In this document: piece by piece, positions 46,601 through 50,229 of the stretch
How positions within the stretch are numbered: the stretch's first letter is position 1
How the letters are laid out: each line of letters begins with the position of its first letter
Assembly: GCA_012845835.1 (NCBI GenBank)
Contig: JABAKD010000023.1
Coordinates: 12,771,851-12,835,850, forward strand
DNA: 64,000 bases
Source: Undaria pinnatifida
Lineage: Eukaryota > Sar > Phaeophyceae > Laminariales > Alariaceae
Direction of reading: 5' to 3'
Notes under the pieces: generated by a model
The model's database searches: none
What the model saw: the letters and a program-made list of their open reading frames with translations, nothing else
What the model was told of the DNA's origin: nothing
Program-made: the position numbers and the translations under genes

Positions 46601-47425
46601 TACGTTAACTTTTAATGAGCTCTTCCGTCGGGCCGGTGATAAACTGTCGCACTCCGTTCGTTGTGTTCTTGACTCTGCAGGCGAAAGCTTTAAACAACAT
46701 CCGGTCAGCCACGAAGAGCATCAGTGAAGGCATTCAGGCGTCGATGGAGGTAAACCTCGACATGGCGGTGGAGTATATCCAGGTGAGACACTCTGCGTTC
46801 GTCGGTCGTCCCAAGCCCCAAAAAAGAAAAATGCACGTGGAATATTTGCATTTTTCAGAACCCAAGGTTCTCGATTTTGGGAAGGGATTCTATTTTGGCA
46901 CCTCTACTTATTCCAATGCCCGCTGTACATTTAAGTTTTCGCTGGTTGGGATCACCCCTTGTGAAAATAAGTACACTTTCGTGGGTGCATACTGTGGTGT
47001 CGACCTTGCGAAAACTGAACATCTACAGTTGGGTATATTCTAATGTCGGCAGTCCTCAGAGCGGTATCCCATCGCTCGTCTTACGCGCTTGCCTTTACGT
47101 GGCTCGTTAGTTCGTTGGTTCTCGGGCTTGGAATCTGCGATTTCGTAGATGTCCCTGATACGTGGTAAATAAACTGCTGCTTCTGTTGCACAACTGAAAT
47201 GTCCTCCGACGGTTTTATCTTCTCTGCTGTTTCTGTGTTGCATTTCGAGTGTTTTAGATACTGACCGCAATGTTCATGTGTGGTAGCAGTCGCACTTGCA
47301 TGTACAATTTACGCGTCCCTTGCTTTTCAAATTGCTTTTTGCCACAGGCGGACGAGCTTGTGGAGGTCACTCCAACCAAGATCCGCATGACGAAGAATGC
47401 TCAAATGGCCGGGAAATTGAAATAG
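4552..47425 (+). CDS. typA: TypA/BipA-family translational GTPase, C-terminal ~337 codons, seven exons
   Basis: The joined exons (4552-4647, 4759-4944, 28193-28339, 45086-45305, 45540-45724, 46681-46782, 47348-47425) give about 337 codons in one frame, covering the part of TypA/BipA after the GTPase domain. Recognisable family blocks in order are AGDIV and IGDTIVDP (domain II), [13 protein letters not shown] and [28 protein letters not shown] (domain III), [12 protein letters not shown] and MDTIFDSY (TypA-specific C-terminal domain), and [12 protein letters not shown] close to the stop. TypA is a ribosome-associated GTPase of the elongation-factor family involved in stress and ribosome assembly; in plants it acts in plastids. 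The family is about 600 residues long, so about 270 residues including the GTP-binding domain lie upstream of the window. All junctions are GT-AG with matching phases. The wording is closest to the cyanobacterial/plastid branch, but no targeting peptide is visible here. The total span exceeds 47 kb because of two giant introns. Confidence 0.93.
4759..4944 (+). CDS. typA: TypA exon b (domain II-III boundary)
   Basis: 62 codons after the acceptor TTTGCTTTGCAG. It encodes [23 protein letters not shown] and [13 protein letters not shown], ending at DVYE. The donor is the weaker GTGCGA (4945). The next codon (Val) of the conserved RVSGRG motif is supplied by exon c, 23 kb away. Confidence 0.92.
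4985..6560. repeat. Two tandem ~340-bp repeat units, the second split by a 965-bp element
   Basis: Unit 1 (about 4985-5325) and unit 2 (about 5325-5495 continuing at 6461-6560) share CTGTACC.GGGTTATC, GAAATCAACCTT, CATTTGCCGGG and GTATGTA-GATACTTGG. The element at 5496-6460 interrupts unit 2 at the TA within the word TATGTA. Confidence 0.75.
5496..6460. mobile_element. 965-bp mariner-like MITE with long (~200 bp) terminal inverted repeats
   Basis: The left end CAGTGCCTGTC matches the right end GACAGGCACTG as an inverted repeat, and the arms stay alignable for roughly 200 bp (about 5496-5730 against 6225-6460), including words such as AGAACGCCCGGAGATCGCAA. TA lies on both sides (5494-5495 and 6461-6462). 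CAGT termini with TA duplication fit Tc1/mariner. No transposase is visible. The paralogous empty site at about 5236-5250 confirms the insertion point. Confidence 0.85.
6668..7420 (-). mobile_element. Probable 3' LTR / 3' end of Ty3/gypsy copy A
   Basis: Homology with copy B (60259-61020) begins abruptly at about 6668, at the word GGGGACACA, and unrelated flanks precede it. It lies downstream of the - strand integrase frame, where a 3' LTR is expected. Shared features are a GTGCCCCCTGCAG block, GGTCCTCGGAGAGTACTC, ACGAACTAGACCATGAGTCG and two ~51-bp tandem units with the inverted repeat CCGCC.GGTGTGGCGG (near 7143 and 7194). No matching 5' LTR was found near 16-17 kb, so the LTR assignment is inference. 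Confidence 0.55.
7800..10690 (-). pseudogene. Ty3/gypsy integrase with chromodomain, copy A (disrupted)
   Basis: The - strand frame 10306-9170 (378 residues) holds the integrase zinc-binding HHCC motif (His210, His216, Cys246, Cys249), then the DDE core with Asp279 in ADYFGPLP and Asp341 in [10 protein letters not shown]. The frame then shifts. The continuation at 9236-8916 carries [14 protein letters not shown], where the catalytic Glu is replaced by Lys (codon 9177-9179). Further on, about 8574-8300 encodes a chromodomain-like block around [15 protein letters not shown], followed by a tail with a possible Tudor-like WWLGKIS motif in copy B. The element is a chromodomain-type gypsy relative. 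It is inactive, and no reverse transcriptase or RNase H was found in front of the integrase. It is antisense to TypA within its intron. Confidence 0.82.
10725..10880. repeat. ~37-39-bp minisatellite (four units)
   Basis: Units contain CCACCCAAAGCAGTGCTTTCGG, with variants of GAGGGGCACGA. They sit between the integrase frame and the NADAR relic, where reverse transcriptase would be expected in a normal gypsy element. Confidence 0.75.
10975..11226 (+). other. Unrecognised protein-like open frame
   Basis: An 83-residue + strand frame has natural-looking composition, including [19 protein letters not shown] and [15 protein letters not shown]. The opposite strand nearby (11408-11223) also has a plausible frame. 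I cannot assign either. It lies between the NADAR relic and the integrase of copy A. Confidence 0.2.
11380..12110 (-). pseudogene. NADAR-domain (YbiA-like) relic
   Basis: Within the - strand frame 12611-11727, residues about 175-294 match the NADAR fold signature: [20 protein letters not shown] (the invariant E-YMM-A-K block), IGRGVGNF, then [15 protein letters not shown] and [12 protein letters not shown] stop (11727-11729) interrupts what should be an E-A-SP motif. Beyond it the same frame reads [14 protein letters not shown], the conserved W-GIG block, and a frameshift at about 11650-11700 leads into [18 protein letters not shown], the usual C-terminal helix. NADAR proteins are ADP-ribose-linked N-glycosidases, known from riboflavin-intermediate cleavage and from reversal of guanine ADP-ribosylation. 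This copy is broken. It sits between gag-like and integrase sequence, so it may be cargo of the retroelement or an independent insertion. Confidence 0.75.
12108..12740. repeat. 232-bp tandem repeat, ~2.6 units
   Basis: The word CCAGGCCTCGGGAGCACGA and variants recur at about 12125, 12357 and 12590, a period of 232-233 bp. Each unit also contains GGTTTCTCGCCTCGGGT and a GACGGTGC..ACCCGTCGG dyad. It abuts the 5' side of the NADAR relic (on the - strand). Confidence 0.8.
12781..13193 (-). pseudogene. Possible retroelement aspartic-protease region, degenerate
   Basis: The - strand frame 13149-12781 reads [14 protein letters not shown] then [19 protein letters not shown]. The layout resembles a retropepsin region, where a D-S/T-G-A motif is followed by a conserved N-Y-S segment, but the expected catalytic motif is not present. 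The position between gag and integrase supports the idea. This is inference; no catalytic Asp triad is visible. Confidence 0.3.
13380..16155 (-). pseudogene. Gag-like region of gypsy copy A (frameshifted)
   Basis: Three successive - strand frames together look like one gag. Frame 16155-15190 (321 residues) has an Arg/Pro-rich N-terminus and a coiled-coil-like stretch ([19 protein letters not shown], residues about 135-200). A glycine/arginine-rich stretch at about 15212-14976 follows. Frame 14857-14495 has a compact capsid-like segment ending DAMWRDVSD, then a frameshift. Frame 14375-14019 carries [14 protein letters not shown], a CCHC zinc knuckle in which the fourth ligand (Cys) is Arg. Frame 14009-13380 is a Ser-rich remainder. 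The assignment to gag rests on order, the knuckle and composition. Confidence 0.55.
16170..17200. other. No recognised feature
   Basis: About 1 kb between the gag-like frame and the satellite. I found no LTR, exon or known element. Short open frames exist on both strands but read like chance. Confidence 0.4.
17200..18720. repeat. Degenerate ~200-230-bp satellite
   Basis: Words CACCGCCCCGC.CGGTGTG.AAA, CCCGGGT.GACA, GGGAGGATAG.G and CCGAATCTCTA recur near 17660, 17850, 18075, 18270 and 18490. One inverted copy is found next to gypsy copy B at about 60070-60250. No coding sequence is supported. Confidence 0.65.
18720..20060. other. AT-rich intron sequence without recognised elements
   Basis: Contains several - strand open frames rich in Leu, Ser, Tyr and Cys (for example 19460-19269). 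These are low-complexity and have no recognisable motif. The frame at about 18700-18835 is protein-like on both strands, but I cannot tell which, if either, is real. Confidence 0.4.
20063..20420 (-). mobile_element. Full-length tRNA-derived SINE (minus-strand copy)
   Basis: Reading the - strand, the head GCCGGTCGCCCCGGTGG is followed by a pol III A box TGGTCTAGTGG (20396-20406), then GCGTTGGTCCTTGAG in the B-box region, a body containing GGATCAACTAACTGCTG and GGTAGGTACAATTCG, and a poly(A) tail seen as 19 T at 20063-20081. A second full-length copy lies at 58854-59178, with partial copies at 56420, 57246 and 58046. The A box resembles the head of tRNAs such as Asp/Glu. Confidence 0.78.
20420..20740. 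other. No recognised feature
   Basis: Intron sequence between the SINE and the next duplicated block. It includes the short dyad GGCCGTCATACGGCC at about 20482. Nothing else stands out. Confidence 0.4.
20790..21460. repeat. Diverged direct duplication rich in AGTGCCGG words
   Basis: 20790-21000 and 21245-21460 share GTTGAA.AGTGCCA, AGTGCCGG.G, GGCTGGCACATA.CCGGCA and ATGTGATG.TGTC in the same order. The stretch between them carries (CAG)n-like words at 21037-21063. No coding sequence is seen. Confidence 0.6.
21460..23275. other. No recognised gene; low-complexity intron sequence
   Basis: Includes a short (TA)n run at about 22268-22280 and mixed AT-rich DNA. Open frames are short, on both strands, and without motifs. 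Confidence 0.4.
23281..23537. mobile_element. ~257-bp MITE, copy 1
   Basis: The ends TGCACGTGCAAGGTTTTT and (reverse complement) TGCACGTGCGTGCAAGG form imperfect inverted repeats, with weaker pairing extending outward through CTACCGTATA on both sides. The interior is homologous in inverted orientation to 33450-33707, including CCAGACCAACCCGACCCC and TTGGGGGGCTC on the complementary strand. It has no coding capacity. Confidence 0.75.
23690..23870 (+). repeat. Dispersed ~300-bp repeat family (copy 1, partial)
   Basis: Carries the family core CGGCAGGGCGAGGGGCGTTGG, AGCCGCCCC and GCGCTCGAACGA. Other copies are at 39640-40060 (+), 49830-50135 (-), 55460-55770 (-) and 55905-56150 (-). From 23870 to 24165 a further short tandem with GGCACCGCGCTACGTA words follows. 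Confidence 0.7.
24450..25960 (-). pseudogene. Non-LTR retrotransposon (LINE) reverse transcriptase relic
   Basis: Three RT blocks appear in order on the - strand but in different frames: [17 protein letters not shown] (25793-25862), [13 protein letters not shown] (about 25640-25678) and [17 protein letters not shown] (25442-25431 for YAND). The catalytic YADD box is YAND, so one catalytic Asp is lost. A further C-terminal block ([13 protein letters not shown], about 25150) is followed by a poor tail with a C-rich run at 24598-24612. Frameshifts separate the blocks, so the copy is dead. The block order and the RQGC motif identify a LINE rather than a gypsy RT. Confidence 0.75.
25960..28170. 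other. Intron remainder with a TTGCGC cluster
   Basis: No gene is recognised. At 26717-26822 the words TTGCGC and GTTGCGC recur at least seven times in about 105 bp. At 26515-26700 TACGGCGAATA / TACGGCAAAT words recur. The rest looks unique and non-coding. Confidence 0.45.
28193..28339 (+). CDS. typA: TypA exon c (domain III)
   Basis: 49 codons after a 14-T tract and CATTGCAG. It encodes [20 protein letters not shown] and [14 protein letters not shown], and ends EPFENVEVQ before the donor GTAGGT. This is the best conserved piece of the gene. The Gln of GQLHL is often Glu in relatives. Confidence 0.96.
28560..29690. other. No recognised gene
   Basis: A 93-residue - strand frame (28845-28564) is moderately protein-like, but I recognise nothing in it. 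The remainder is AT-balanced intron sequence with many TGTTA/TAACA words and no clear element. Confidence 0.35.
29690..30480 (+). pseudogene. LINE 3'-end relic
   Basis: The frame at 29822-30067 reads [20 protein letters not shown] and then a Cys-poor remnant of what resembles the CX2-3C...H...C zinc region near the end of LINE ORF2 proteins. Further pieces follow in other frames: [21 protein letters not shown]-like and [10 protein letters not shown]-like. Multiple stops separate them. The assignment is by general resemblance to LINE C-termini and is less secure than the RT relic at 24450-25960. Confidence 0.4.
30780..31410. repeat. Degenerate tandem repeat with AACTGCCATG / AAGCAACTACTG words
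   Basis: The words GTATC(C/T)CAAC, CAACTACT(G)TGCCA, CCCATGCCCCATC and ACGGAACCC recur about every 110-200 bp, with interspersed deletions. It is non-coding. Confidence 0.55.
31595..31790. repeat. ~70-bp tandem repeat, three units
   Basis: GGCTC(G/T)CT(T/A)TGGCGAGAA followed by GTAGTTATCGGGAGA recurs at about 31606, 31680 and 31747. A related pair is at 34435-34560 (GGTCGCTACCGCT, TTGTCGGGAGACGTGTT). Confidence 0.65.
31790..32850. other. No recognised gene
   Basis: Pyrimidine-rich intron DNA (about 32180-32300) and unique sequence. Open frames are low-complexity. Confidence 0.4.
32857..33097. mobile_element. 241-bp mariner-like MITE
   Basis: The left end CAGTGGATACCC.CG-TTAAGAGCGCCC and the right end (reverse complement) CAGTGGGTACCCCGATTTAAGAGCGCCC form ~30-bp inverted repeats. 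TA flanks both sides (32855-32856 and 33098-33099). CAGTGG termini with a TA duplication are typical of mariner-like elements. It has no coding capacity. Confidence 0.85.
33450..33707. mobile_element. 258-bp MITE, copy 2, carrying telomere-type repeats
   Basis: Ends with the palindrome GCACGTACGTGC at both termini, and inner inverted repeat GCAAGG(C/T)TTTTTAGA. It is the inverted homologue of 23281-23537 with almost the same length. The interior holds five CCCTAA units (33579-33608) at a position where copy 1 lacks them. Confidence 0.8.
33579..33608. repeat. Interstitial (CCCTAA)5 tract
   Basis: Five perfect head-to-tail CCCTAA units, i.e. TTAGGG on the - strand, flanked by the degenerate words GACCCGAC and CTCCAACCC. 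TTAGGG is a common eukaryotic telomere unit. Here it is internal to a MITE, not a chromosome end. Confidence 0.9.
34215..34420. repeat. ~45-bp tandem repeat, four to five units
   Basis: The units contain GTTGCTG.TCACTGCTGT(G)TGTGAGCTAGGC. It is non-coding. Confidence 0.7.
34640..34730 (-). other. tRNA-Asn-like sequence (degenerate; probably SINE-derived)
   Basis: Reading the - strand, an A-box-like GTAGCTTGAGGG is followed by a CGA-TTGTTAA-TCG anticodon-like arm with GTT in the anticodon position, then GAGTTCGAATCTC matching the B box. The acceptor and T stems pair poorly, so I treat it as a tRNA-derived relic and not a working tRNA gene. Confidence 0.4.
34904..35975. mobile_element. ~1072-bp element with ACAGTTTCGGAAA inverted ends
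   Basis: The left end ACAGTTTCGGAAAACG and the right end (reverse complement ACAGTTTCGGAAACAATG) form inverted repeats. Inner A-rich arms with CCAGAA/TTCTGG words are also loosely inverted. A + strand frame (35113-35640, 175 residues) fills the centre but shows no known motif and is GC-rich. The target duplication is unclear (CTAATA left, CTATTG right), so the exact boundaries are uncertain. Confidence 0.55.
36037..36120 (+). other. Isolated exon-like segment resembling a Nudix-family piece
   Basis: 28 codons sit between a strong acceptor (ten T, CATTTACAG) and a textbook donor (GTAAGG), in phase 0 at both ends. The encoded [22 protein letters not shown] resembles the beta-strand segment V-ENFF---G--YHE found in some Nudix hydrolases. 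No Nudix box is visible in the neighbouring sequence. It may be a captured exon, part of a nested gene, or a cryptic exon within the TypA intron. Family assignment is tentative. Confidence 0.35.
36420..36565. repeat. CCGGTACCGG/CCCGGGAACC-rich repeat, inverted partner of 41615-41780
   Basis: Shares GGGACCCCGGCA, CCGCGGGATTTTGAG and GCCGGGTT.CCGGGA with the reverse complement of 41615-41780. It is related in flavour to the leading-intron minisatellites. Confidence 0.6.
36600..37290. other. No recognised gene
   Basis: Intron sequence with a + strand frame of about 100 residues (36740-37042) lacking motifs. It ends at a 25-nt poly(C) tract. Confidence 0.35.
37296..37320. repeat. Poly(C) tract, 25 nt
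   Basis: An uninterrupted run of C. The following ~150 bp (CACCACCCGCACGATCGCC, TAGCACCACGCGTAT, then GATCTCACAGCTGGAGTGTA) is repeated at 40270-40380 and 41020-41105, so the tract heads a dispersed repeat. Confidence 0.9.
37500..37800. repeat. Inverted hairpin-repeat copy plus ~125-bp tandem pair
   Basis: GCATGGGCG...CGCCCATGC (about 37507-37533) is an inverted copy of the hairpin repeat at 4130-4210. It is followed by two units of TAATGCCGAGAGTTTAATA-AGGTTCTAAA type, at about 37618 and 37752. Confidence 0.6.
37800..38580. other. Intron segment with overlapping protein-like frames, unassigned
   Basis: The + strand frame 38110-38319 ([19 protein letters not shown]) and the - strand frame 38217-37924 ([15 protein letters not shown]) overlap, so at most one is real. 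Neither matches a family that I can name with confidence. Confidence 0.25.
38580..39230. repeat. Tandem duplication, 326-bp unit x2
   Basis: The word CAATAATATAAAA occurs at 38593 and 38919. The two units stay nearly identical through GCCACACCTGCAGCCACATG, CAACCAACCGCTGCACG and CTCTCGAGCCCGGGCAAGA. High identity suggests a recent event. Confidence 0.85.
39600..40060 (+). repeat. Dispersed ~300-bp repeat family (copy 2) with a local tandem of its edge
   Basis: The edge GTTTGGAAATGATGC(C/T)AATTTTG occurs twice (about 39645 and 39770). The second is followed by the complete body, with CTCGCTTGTCTCGCTCAGCA, CGGCAGGGCGAGGGGCGTTGG and GGCGGCGCTCGAACGAAGC. Confidence 0.75.
40270..41110. repeat. Poly(C)-rich tandem units
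   Basis: Long C tracts (40383-40410, 40580-40624, 40710-40755) alternate with a ~100-bp segment GATAAACTGGTGCATTC..CCGTCAGATTTATCCCT and CACGCACAAATTGAGCTG. Three to four units are seen at about 40495, 40627 and 40853, and a further unit at 51790-51900. It is strand-asymmetric, with C on the + strand throughout. Confidence 0.75.
41110..41610. other. No recognised gene; short duplicated word
   Basis: CATATTCTTCCACTGCTGTG recurs at 41350 and 41408 with small differences. Otherwise unique, AT-rich, with a hydrophobic low-complexity + strand frame that I do not believe. Confidence 0.4.
41615..41780. repeat. CCGGTACCGG/GGTCCCGG-rich repeat, inverted partner of 36420-36565
   Basis: See the partner entry. 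The two copies are about 5.1 kb apart in opposite orientation within one intron. Confidence 0.6.
42141..42413 (-). other. Protein-like open frame, unrecognised
   Basis: 90 residues with good natural composition, including [38 protein letters not shown] and [14 protein letters not shown]. It has a start at 42413 and no repeats in it. It could be an exon or gene fragment inserted antisense in the TypA intron. I cannot name a family. Confidence 0.3.
42440..42920. repeat. Tandem duplication, 246-bp unit x2, open through both units
   Basis: ACAACGC(C/T)(G/A)ACGCTGGCTT begins at about 42451 and 42697. The units share GCTTCTCGCCGCAAATCACCG, CCCGCCCGTCAGCAGC and GGCGGCTTTGGGTCAAGT. 246 is a multiple of three and one + strand frame stays open across both (stop after 42893), with ASRRKSPW repeated. 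Whether it is translated is unknown. Confidence 0.75.
42930..44270. other. No recognised gene
   Basis: Unique-looking intron sequence. Short open frames occur on both strands, without motifs or clear composition signal. Confidence 0.4.
44280..44645. repeat. Two adjacent tandem duplications (~105 bp x2 and ~74 bp x2)
   Basis: CCGCTGGTCTGAAGGAGGTCG recurs at about 44305 and 44394. AATGGAGCCAT(C/T)ATGTGTGGCA recurs at about 44502 and 44576, with CAAAACACTGTACATATTGAC following each. Confidence 0.8.
45086..45305 (+). CDS. typA: TypA exon d (domain V / C-terminal domain)
   Basis: Begins [20 protein letters not shown] and contains the family signature [14 protein letters not shown], then [12 protein letters not shown]. 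It ends in phase 1 (first G of a Gly codon completed by exon e). The donor is GTTCGT. Confidence 0.95.
45540..45724 (+). CDS. typA: TypA exon e (C-terminal domain)
   Basis: Starts after CGGTCGCAG by completing the Gly codon, and encodes [37 protein letters not shown] and [15 protein letters not shown]. The donor is GTGAGC. It follows a 234-bp intron. Confidence 0.95.
45725..46680 (+). other. TypA intron, 956 bp
   Basis: GT-AG, with acceptor TTGACTCTGCAG. It includes a fragment (about 45880-46030) with GATACTGAGGCCGGC, a word shared with the dispersed repeat at 23850, and a duplicated TTGTCTTC(T/C).AACA(T/C)A.AGACTGAGCTA at about 45843 and 46180. Confidence 0.8.
46681..46782 (+). CDS. typA: TypA exon f
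   Basis: 34 codons encoding [17 protein letters not shown] and the [10 protein letters not shown] segment that precedes the last motif. The donor is GTGAGA. Phase is 0 at both ends. The Ser-Ile-Ser-rich middle differs from typical relatives, where DEAV is common. Confidence 0.9.
47348..47425 (+). CDS. typA: TypA terminal exon g with stop
   Basis: Begins [16 protein letters not shown] and stops at TAG (47423-47425) after a short basic tail. ELVEVTP is the near-terminal signature of TypA, so the C-terminus is complete. Confidence 0.95.
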   Translation, partial: ADELVEVTPTKIRMTKNAQMAGKLK

Positions 47426-47469
47426 AGGACGTTTTTTTGTTTCGTGTCCCAACGCAACGCATGCTGTGG

Positions 47470-47475
47470 AATAAA
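47470..47475 (+). promoter_or_regulatory. Candidate poly(A) signal AATAAA for TypA
   Basis: A perfect AATAAA hexamer 45 nt after the TypA stop codon. The spacing is short but workable. Not all algae use this hexamer, so this is only a candidate. Confidence 0.3.
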
Positions 47476-47689
47476 GGTGTTGGTAGGCTAAAGTTGTATT
47501 GGGCGGCACAGTAAACGACAGTCCCGAATGGTTCACCACTGCTTTATTTTTTTAATGAGATGTTCTTGTCCGATCGATTTTGACTTCAAAACCAACGTCA
47601 TGGTCCTTCTGAGTTACCCCGTGGCCCCTGGTTCAAGCCCATTTATTCACTCCAGTCTGGTGAAGGCGTGACTCTTCCGTACTGTAGAT

Positions 47690-48739
47690 GTTTTCGCGAT
47701 TCCAACTTCAAACGCCCGAACTCCACCACGCCAAGCCCTGAAGCTCTAACTCCATGCATTGAGCTCCACGAGCCCTGGCAGCGCACACCGGGCTCTTGTG
47801 GTATGTCCCTCTGCGTGTTCCTCAGTGGTTACACTGTTCCACACGTCGGACAGCTCCCTGTTTCATGGTCTACATCTACCCTTCTGAACATTTGTTTTTT
47901 TTTGCACGTTCGGATTTGTACGATAGCGTATGTTTCATGGGTGGAATCTACTGTATATGACACGGCTGGGACACATGCATGCCGTGGCGAGATCTGTGGC
48001 AATGGCTCTGACACACTTACCTAGTGGTATCTAGATGATGTGCATGCTCTTGTTCAGTCTTCCTGAAGGTCTAGCATATTTATCGTGGGTGGGATTTGTA
48101 CGGTGCAGGTCCTATGCATGCGTTTTGCGACGTGGGAGCCGTAGAACACGGTGCACATGTATCTACGTCTTACGGAATCAGTATGATACGCCTCTAGCAC
48201 ACAGTTGTCTGGGGGTGATTTAGATTTACCGTCTTGGATGTAAGATTGGGGCTTTGCTGAAGGTAGTGCCGCTGATATTTGGAACGATACTGCTCTGAAC
48301 CAAGTAGAAGAGGCCCTGGAGCAGCATCGACACCGCGCGTTGGATGCGTGTTGGTGCATACCACTTTTTGGCGTGGGTGCGCCTGCGACAACGAGCTATA
48401 GATGCCGACGGCGAAGGTTCTCTGTAGGTGACACGCATGGGGCACATCCTCCCCGCGGTCAGGCTAAAAACACATGTTTTTGCGACAGAGGACATGACCA
48501 CGCGGTCGTTGGCCCCGTCCGAGGAAGACGTCGCGTCGCCAAATGCGCTCGGCTCCTCAAGGGTTTTTCCGCCGGCAGACTGCAATCGCTCGCTTAGTAC
48601 CGGCGTCCGCGATCTTCCGCGCCTCGAGATATACCAACTAGCCGTGGCGTCCGCGATGTTGTTTTCATGGCGAAATGTGCGGATATCTGCAAACAAAACA
48701 ACGAATGTGTCCGTCCGTCTTGCTTCTTTGGCTGACTAA
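47690..48739 (+). other. Possible multi-exon gene downstream of TypA, unrecognised
   Basis: Three segments look exon-like. About 47692-47802 (SNFKRPNSTTPSPEALTPC) sits between TACTGTAG and GTATGT. About 48248-48345 reads WGFAEGSAADIWNDTALNQVE then EEALEQHRHRALDA. 48428-48736 follows TTCTCTGTAG and reads ILPAVRLKTHVFATEDMTTR to a TGA-free end at TAA (48737-48739). The joins between them are not settled, and an overlapping - strand frame (48696-48226) competes with the last segment. No family is recognised. Confidence 0.25.
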
Positions 48740-48816
48740 ATCAACGACTCGAGTTTCCGAGAGATACACTTGAATTTATAGCGGGGCTAAGAAATAGATT
48801 GTCCGTCTGCCTGATC

Positions 48817-48821
<5 letters not shown>

Positions 48822-48849
<28 letters not shown>
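48822..48849. repeat. Poly(T) tract, 28 nt
   Basis: An uninterrupted T run directly before a solo copy of the array unit (48850-49200). It could be the poly(A) tail of a minus-strand retroposon. Confidence 0.85.
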
Positions 48850-49160
48850 GTAGCACACTTCCACTTTCCAGCTTCTGAACAAGCCGTGGTCACAGGTGTC
48901 ATCCCTTCTCCTCCCCGGTTCTTGCCTTCAATTTTTTATCGCGCATAGGGTTCAGCAATCCCACTGCTCGTCGATTGTTCATCGAATGTTGCTAACTCAC
49001 GCTCTCGCGCTTTCCGCAAGTCAATTTGTGCACAAGAAAAAGTCCCAACGAATTTATACGAGTATGCACTCGGCGGGGCTCGAACTCACGAAACTGACCT
49101 ATACCAGGCTCGAGGATAACCTGATACGCCACCGGGGCGACCGGTATATATCGTTTCCTG
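48850..49160. repeat. Solo copy of the 56-59 kb array unit, with tRNA-like arm
   Basis: Shares GCACACTTCCACTTT.CAGCTTCTG, AAGCCGTGGTCACAGGTGT, TTGCTAACTCACGCTCTCGC and CATACCAGGCTCGAGGAT with the tandem array at 56235-58980. On the - strand 49070-49145 has A-box-like TGGCGTATCAGG and B-box-like GAGTTCGAGCC. Confidence 0.65.
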
Positions 49161-49745
49161 GCTAAGGGCACCCGCATTCGAAGCAACAAATACCAAGCTT
49201 ATAAGCGGACAGTCTATCTTGTTGACCACAACGTCACAGTGATACAATACCTATCTAGACTACATTTGTTTTTACAAATAACTAGTCTAATGTTTTTTTC
49301 GCGACATTTTATTTTTTTCCCTGATGACACCTTGATTCAACGAATGAAGACCAGGCTTATAAGCGGAAACTTTATGTACTAGAAGACCACAAAGTCACAG
49401 TGATATCTATTATATCATCTTTATTCCCAATGACACCCGGATTCGAGCCAACGAAGATCAGGCTCATAAGCGGACAGTCTACCTGCTTAACCACAAAGTC
49501 AAAATGACTGCGGTGTTCTTCTCAGCGGTTCTCTGCACCGTCTCCGTTTGTTTGAGTGTACCATCAATGCTCTTTTTTGAAGAGGCCTACATTCTGCACA
49601 CTAACTTTATAACTGCGCACGACTTATTTCAATGCTTTATATAATATTTTTTTTCCCCGATGACACTCGGATTAGAACCAATGAATATCAGGATCATGAG
49701 CGGACAGTTTTTCTACTAGAAAACCACAAAGTCGCAGTAGTGACT
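49160..49745 (-). repeat. Four degenerate tRNA-like modules
   Basis: Modules at about 49160-49240, 49315-49400, 49425-49505 and 49655-49740 share, on the - strand, CTTTGTGGTTAAGCAGG (A-box-like), TGTCCGCTTATGAGCCTGAT and GGCTCGAATCC (B-box-like) ending GGGTGTCA. TGAC at the start can pair with GTCA at the end. Anticodon-stem pairing is poor, so they are tRNA-derived repeats rather than tRNA genes. Confidence 0.5.
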
Positions 49746-49829
49746 CTTTGTTGTTGTTCTCCCCGCTTGTCACCGTCTCCTTTTTCTATACATGTATACT
49801 TGTATGTATATGATAATTATTGTTTGGGG

Positions 49830-50135
49830 GGATTCGCTCAGGAGTTTTTGTCGTCTCGGCCTCAGTATGCGATTCTCGGAACTGAAATTCTCGATCAAAT
49901 AGCTTTGTTCGAGCGCCGTCTTCGGGGGGCCAGCTCCAGCGCCCCTCGCCTTCCTTTATCCGTTCCGCACCTCGACGTGAACTCGGACGGATGCTGAGCG
50001 AGACAAGCGAGAAGCTGCAAAATATTGTATTTTGAGGAGGTAATATCGAGACTTCGGTTGTATCTTGACGTCTGCAAGCGTCTGGACGATTTTCAAAATT
50101 GGCATCATTTCCAAACGGTAGGTAGTTGCTAAAGT
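49830..50135 (-). repeat. Dispersed ~300-bp repeat family (copy 3)
   Basis: Reverse-strand copy with GGCGCTGGAGCTGGCC in place of the usual GCGTTGGAGCCGCC core, and the edge CAAAATTGGCATCATTTCC. The following GGGCTTGAGCGCGTGTTATAATACCAG (split words) also follows copy 5 near 56205. Confidence 0.7.
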
Positions 50136-50229
50136 TTTTTTGAATTTTGCGGTGGTATAAGCTCGAGTGTTTGTTTTGCTTGACGTCTGCAGGGCTTGAG
50201 CGCGTGTTATAATACCAGGATTTATATTA

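Noticed and set aside
48990-49160. Functional tRNA gene
   Set aside because: A- and B-box-like words are present, but acceptor and anticodon stems do not pair, and the sequence is part of a repeat.
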